From assembly GCA_007122215.1 (NCBI GenBank), contig SKUG01000113.1, forward strand, positions 1-7,361: a stretch of 7,361 nt of DNA. The letters run 5' to 3'. This document shows positions 6,297-7,361 of the stretch, one piece after another. A program made the translations under genes and the position numbers. Below the pieces are notes generated by a model. It was not told where the DNA came from, searched no databases, and worked only from the letters and a program-made list of their open reading frames with translations. Numbering within the stretch: the stretch's first letter is position 1; the number at the start of each line of letters is the position of its first letter. The stretch is from Thermoleophilia bacterium (lineage in GTDB: Bacteria; Actinomycetota; Thermoleophilia; Gaiellales; SKUG01).

Positions 6297-6863
6297 ATGA
6301 AGACCCGAACGCTTGCCATCCTCGCCGCCGTGCTCGTCGTCGTGACGCTGGTTGCGGCCTGGCCATCGCTGATGGGCTCCGACGACACCGAGCAGGTCGC
6401 CAGCGGCCCCAACGCACCCGACTTCAGCGGCATCACCGCAGCGAGCGTGGACGAGGTGCGGATCCAGCGCCCGCCCGAGGACGAGGTGGTCCTGGAGCGG
6501 GACGGCACGACCTGGACGGTGGAGGGCGAGGAGGTCCCTGGCGAGCGGATCGAGGAGCTCTTCGCTGACGTGGAGGAGCTCGTCGTGGGCGAGCTCGTGG
6601 CCCGCAGCACCGACAACCACCAGCGGCTTGGCGTGAGCTCGGCGACCGCCCAGCGCATCACCTTCGTGATCGGCGATGAGGAGCGCACCATCCTCATCGG
6701 CACCATGACACCGGGCGGTGGAGGCTTCCACGCACGCCCTGGCGGTGCCGACGAGGTCCATGAGGTCTCCGGCACCCTGCTGCTGTACCTGCAGCGCGAC
6801 GCGACGGCCTGGGTCGAGGACCCCGACGACGAGGACGACGACGCGGTCACCACCGCGGAGTAG
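6297..6863 (+). CDS. Membrane-anchored DUF4340 domain protein of the Gld-type exporter operon
   Basis: The 188-residue protein has a basic start (MKTRT), one hydrophobic helix (about 6-23) acting as signal anchor, and an extracytoplasmic domain resembling DUF4340. Features include VDEVRIQRP (51-59), an ERDGTTWTVEG strand pair (67-77), a helix with RIEELFADVEEL (84-95), the RLGVSSATAQRITFVIG segment (109-125), ILIGTMTPGGGGFHARPGG (132-150) and a strand at VHEVSGTLLLYL (154-165). It contains one repeat of the domain, so it is shorter than the 300-400 residues I would expect for many relatives. The tail is strongly acidic (EDPDDEDDD). DUF4340 proteins commonly follow gldA-gldF-gldG-type genes, which fits the position 32 bases after the fusion gene. 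Its role is probably to work with the GldG domain outside the membrane; biochemical function is unknown. Confidence 0.82.
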   Translation: MKTRTLAILAAVLVVVTLVAAWPSLMGSDDTEQVASGPNAPDFSGITAASVDEVRIQRPPEDEVVLERDGTTWTVEGEEVPGERIEELFADVEELVVGELVARSTDNHQRLGVSSATAQRITFVIGDEERTILIGTMTPGGGGFHARPGGADEVHEVSGTLLLYLQRDATAWVEDPDDEDDDAVTTAE

Positions 6864-6884
6864 AGCGCACCTCGCTGGCCATCC

Positions 6885-6902
6885 CAGGCGTCATGTGGCC
6901 TG
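6885..6902 (+). terminator. Short hairpin after the exporter operon, weak terminator candidate
   Basis: CAGGC (6885-6889) and GCCTG (6898-6902) pair around an 8-base loop, 21 bases after the DUF4340 stop. The stem is only 5 bases and no T-tract follows, so a termination role is weakly supported. Confidence 0.22.
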
Positions 6903-6909
6903 AGAGGTC

Positions 6910-6951
6910 GGTGCCTGCCAGCCCGGGCCCGATCCTACCCGTGCAGGCGCC
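6910..6951 (+). repeat. Longer inverted repeat between the exporter operon and mrpF
   Basis: GGTGCCTGC (6910-6918) and GCAGGCGCC (6943-6951) form a 9-pair stem with one G-U wobble around a 24-base interior that contains a CCCGGG palindrome. It could help terminate the exporter transcript or bind a regulator upstream of mrpF; nothing in the sequence distinguishes these. Confidence 0.35.
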
Positions 6952-6967
6952 CGGCCAGCGGGCACGG

Positions 6968-6973
6968 TAGGCT
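6968..6973 (+). promoter_or_regulatory. Possible -10 element for the mrpF operon
   Basis: TAGGCT within GGTAGGCTC fits the TAnnnT pattern of actinobacterial -10 boxes and sits 81-86 bases upstream of the mrpF ATG, past the hairpins that follow the exporter operon. No good -35 box is seen 17-18 bases upstream (GTGCAG is a poor match), so this is tentative. Confidence 0.3.
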
Positions 6974-7001
6974 CCCATGTCCCGGACGGCGCTGCGGGTG
7001 G

Positions 7002-7023
7002 CACTGGAAACCGGCTGCCAGTG
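7002..7023 (+). repeat. Hairpin in the putative mrpF leader
   Basis: CACTGG (7002-7007) and CCAGTG (7018-7023) form a perfect 6-base stem with a 10-base loop. An alternative pairing, TGGCA (6999-7003) with TGCCA (7016-7020), excludes the first. Two competing stems about 30 bases before mrpF are compatible with leader regulation, but both are short enough to arise by chance. Confidence 0.28.
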
Positions 7024-7045
7024 ACCTGCTCGGATCCCGGGGCGT

Positions 7046-7049
7046 GGAG
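7046..7049 (+). promoter_or_regulatory. Ribosome binding site that sets the mrpF start
   Basis: GGAG lies four bases before the ATG at 7054. It favours this start over an in-frame GTG at 7021, whose extra residues (TCSDPGAWSC) are unlike the hydrophobic N-terminus of the family. Confidence 0.6.
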
Positions 7050-7053
7050 CTGC

Positions 7054-7332
7054 ATGGACGCACTGCTGTGGATCGTAATGGGAATCCTCCTGGCGACGCT
7101 GGTCGTCGGGCTCGCCCGCACCGTCATCGGGCCCTCCGACACCGACCGGATCGCGTCTGCCCTGCTGCTCAGCACCAACGGGGTGGCCATCCTCGTGGTG
7201 GCCGCTGCGCTGCTGGACCTGCCTGCCGCACGGGACGCTGCACTGGTGTTCGCTGCGCTGGGCGCGATCATCGCAGTGGCCTTCAGCGCCGCCCACGGCG
7301 AGGTGTCGGCCGGCAGTCAGGAGGAGCGATGA
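7054..7332 (+). CDS. mrpF: Mrp-type Na+/H+ antiporter subunit F
   Basis: The 92-residue membrane protein matches MrpF/MnhF/PhaF in length and layout: three hydrophobic helices (about 4-22, 35-56 and 59-80), with the conserved loop ARTVIGPSDTDRIAS (21-35) between the first two and a short hydrophilic tail. The R-x-x-x-GPSDxDR pattern is the family hallmark. MrpF is a small subunit of the multi-subunit cation/proton antiporter that exports Na+ (or other monovalent cations) in exchange for protons, supporting pH and salt tolerance. Related subunits also occur in membrane-bound hydrogenase and respiratory complexes, so the antiporter type cannot be fixed from this gene alone. It is the first mrp gene visible, preceded by 190 bases of spacer, and its stop overlaps the next start by four bases (ATGA). 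Confidence 0.88.
   Translation: MDALLWIVMGILLATLVVGLARTVIGPSDTDRIASALLLSTNGVAILVVAAALLDLPAARDAALVFAALGAIIAVAFSAAHGEVSAGSQEER
7319..7324 (+). promoter_or_regulatory. Ribosome binding site of mrpG inside the end of mrpF
   Basis: AGGAGG lies four bases before the ATG at 7329, within the last codons of mrpF. It confirms the ATGA-overlapping start of the next gene. Confidence 0.75.
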
Positions 7333-7361
7333 TCGGCACGATTGCAGGCGGCATCCTGCTA
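7329..7361 (+). CDS. mrpG: Mrp-type antiporter subunit G, N-terminus only (3' partial)
   Basis: Only 11 codons are in the window (MIGTIAGGILL). They begin at an ATG that overlaps the mrpF stop (ATGA) and has a perfect AGGAGG four bases upstream. The hydrophobic, glycine-containing start fits the first membrane helix of MrpG/MnhG, which normally follows MrpF. The call rests mainly on gene order, since the diagnostic part of the protein lies outside the window. Confidence 0.65.
   Translation, partial: MIGTIAGGILL

Noticed and set aside
3955..6417. An 820-codon open frame on the minus strand opposite the permease fusion
   Set aside because: It is the antisense of a clearly recognised gene. Its His/Glu/Arg-rich composition and lack of family motifs are typical of the stop-free antisense frames produced by high-GC coding sequence.

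Overview
This window is very GC-rich (roughly 70%). Its genes are packed tightly, third codon positions are almost all G or C, GTG starts occur, and neighbouring genes overlap at TGATG or ATGA. That points to a high-GC actinobacterial lineage. The gene content (a Gld-type ABC exporter and an Mrp-type antiporter) would fit a deep-branching actinobacterium such as Nitriliruptoria, Euzebya or Egibacter, but this placement is inference. I see no tRNA, rRNA, CRISPR array, insertion sequence or phage gene, and no gene-free stretch reaches 300 bases.

Left block (1-2741). The 3' end of an unrecognised Ala-rich gene enters on the + strand and ends at 380, converging on a three-gene minus-strand operon. 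In transcription order the operon encodes a DEDDh 3'-5' exonuclease (2730-2095), an ImmA/IrrE-type zinc peptidase (2050-1445), and a protein with the layout of SbcD/Mre11 nucleases that has lost nearly every metal-binding residue (1445-390). The peptidase stop and the SbcD-like start share one base. The 44-base gap between exonuclease and peptidase is a single two-tier inverted repeat that ends flush with the peptidase start codon. The block reads as a DNA-processing or stress module and is the most unusual part of the window.

Middle block (2742-6863, + strand). After a 185-base divergent spacer comes a compact exporter operon: a GldA-type ATPase (2927-3865), a single polypeptide that fuses the GldF permease to the GldG auxiliary domain (3865-6264), and a short membrane-anchored DUF4340 protein (6297-6863). 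The ATPase should energise the permease, while the large GldG part and the DUF4340 protein sit outside the membrane. The substrate is unknown.

Right edge (6864-7361, + strand). A 190-base spacer carries several inverted repeats and a possible -10 element. It leads into the start of an Mrp-type cation/proton antiporter operon: mrpF (7054-7332) and the first 11 codons of mrpG (from 7329, overlapping by ATGA). The operon appears to begin with F and G, because no other mrp gene lies just upstream.
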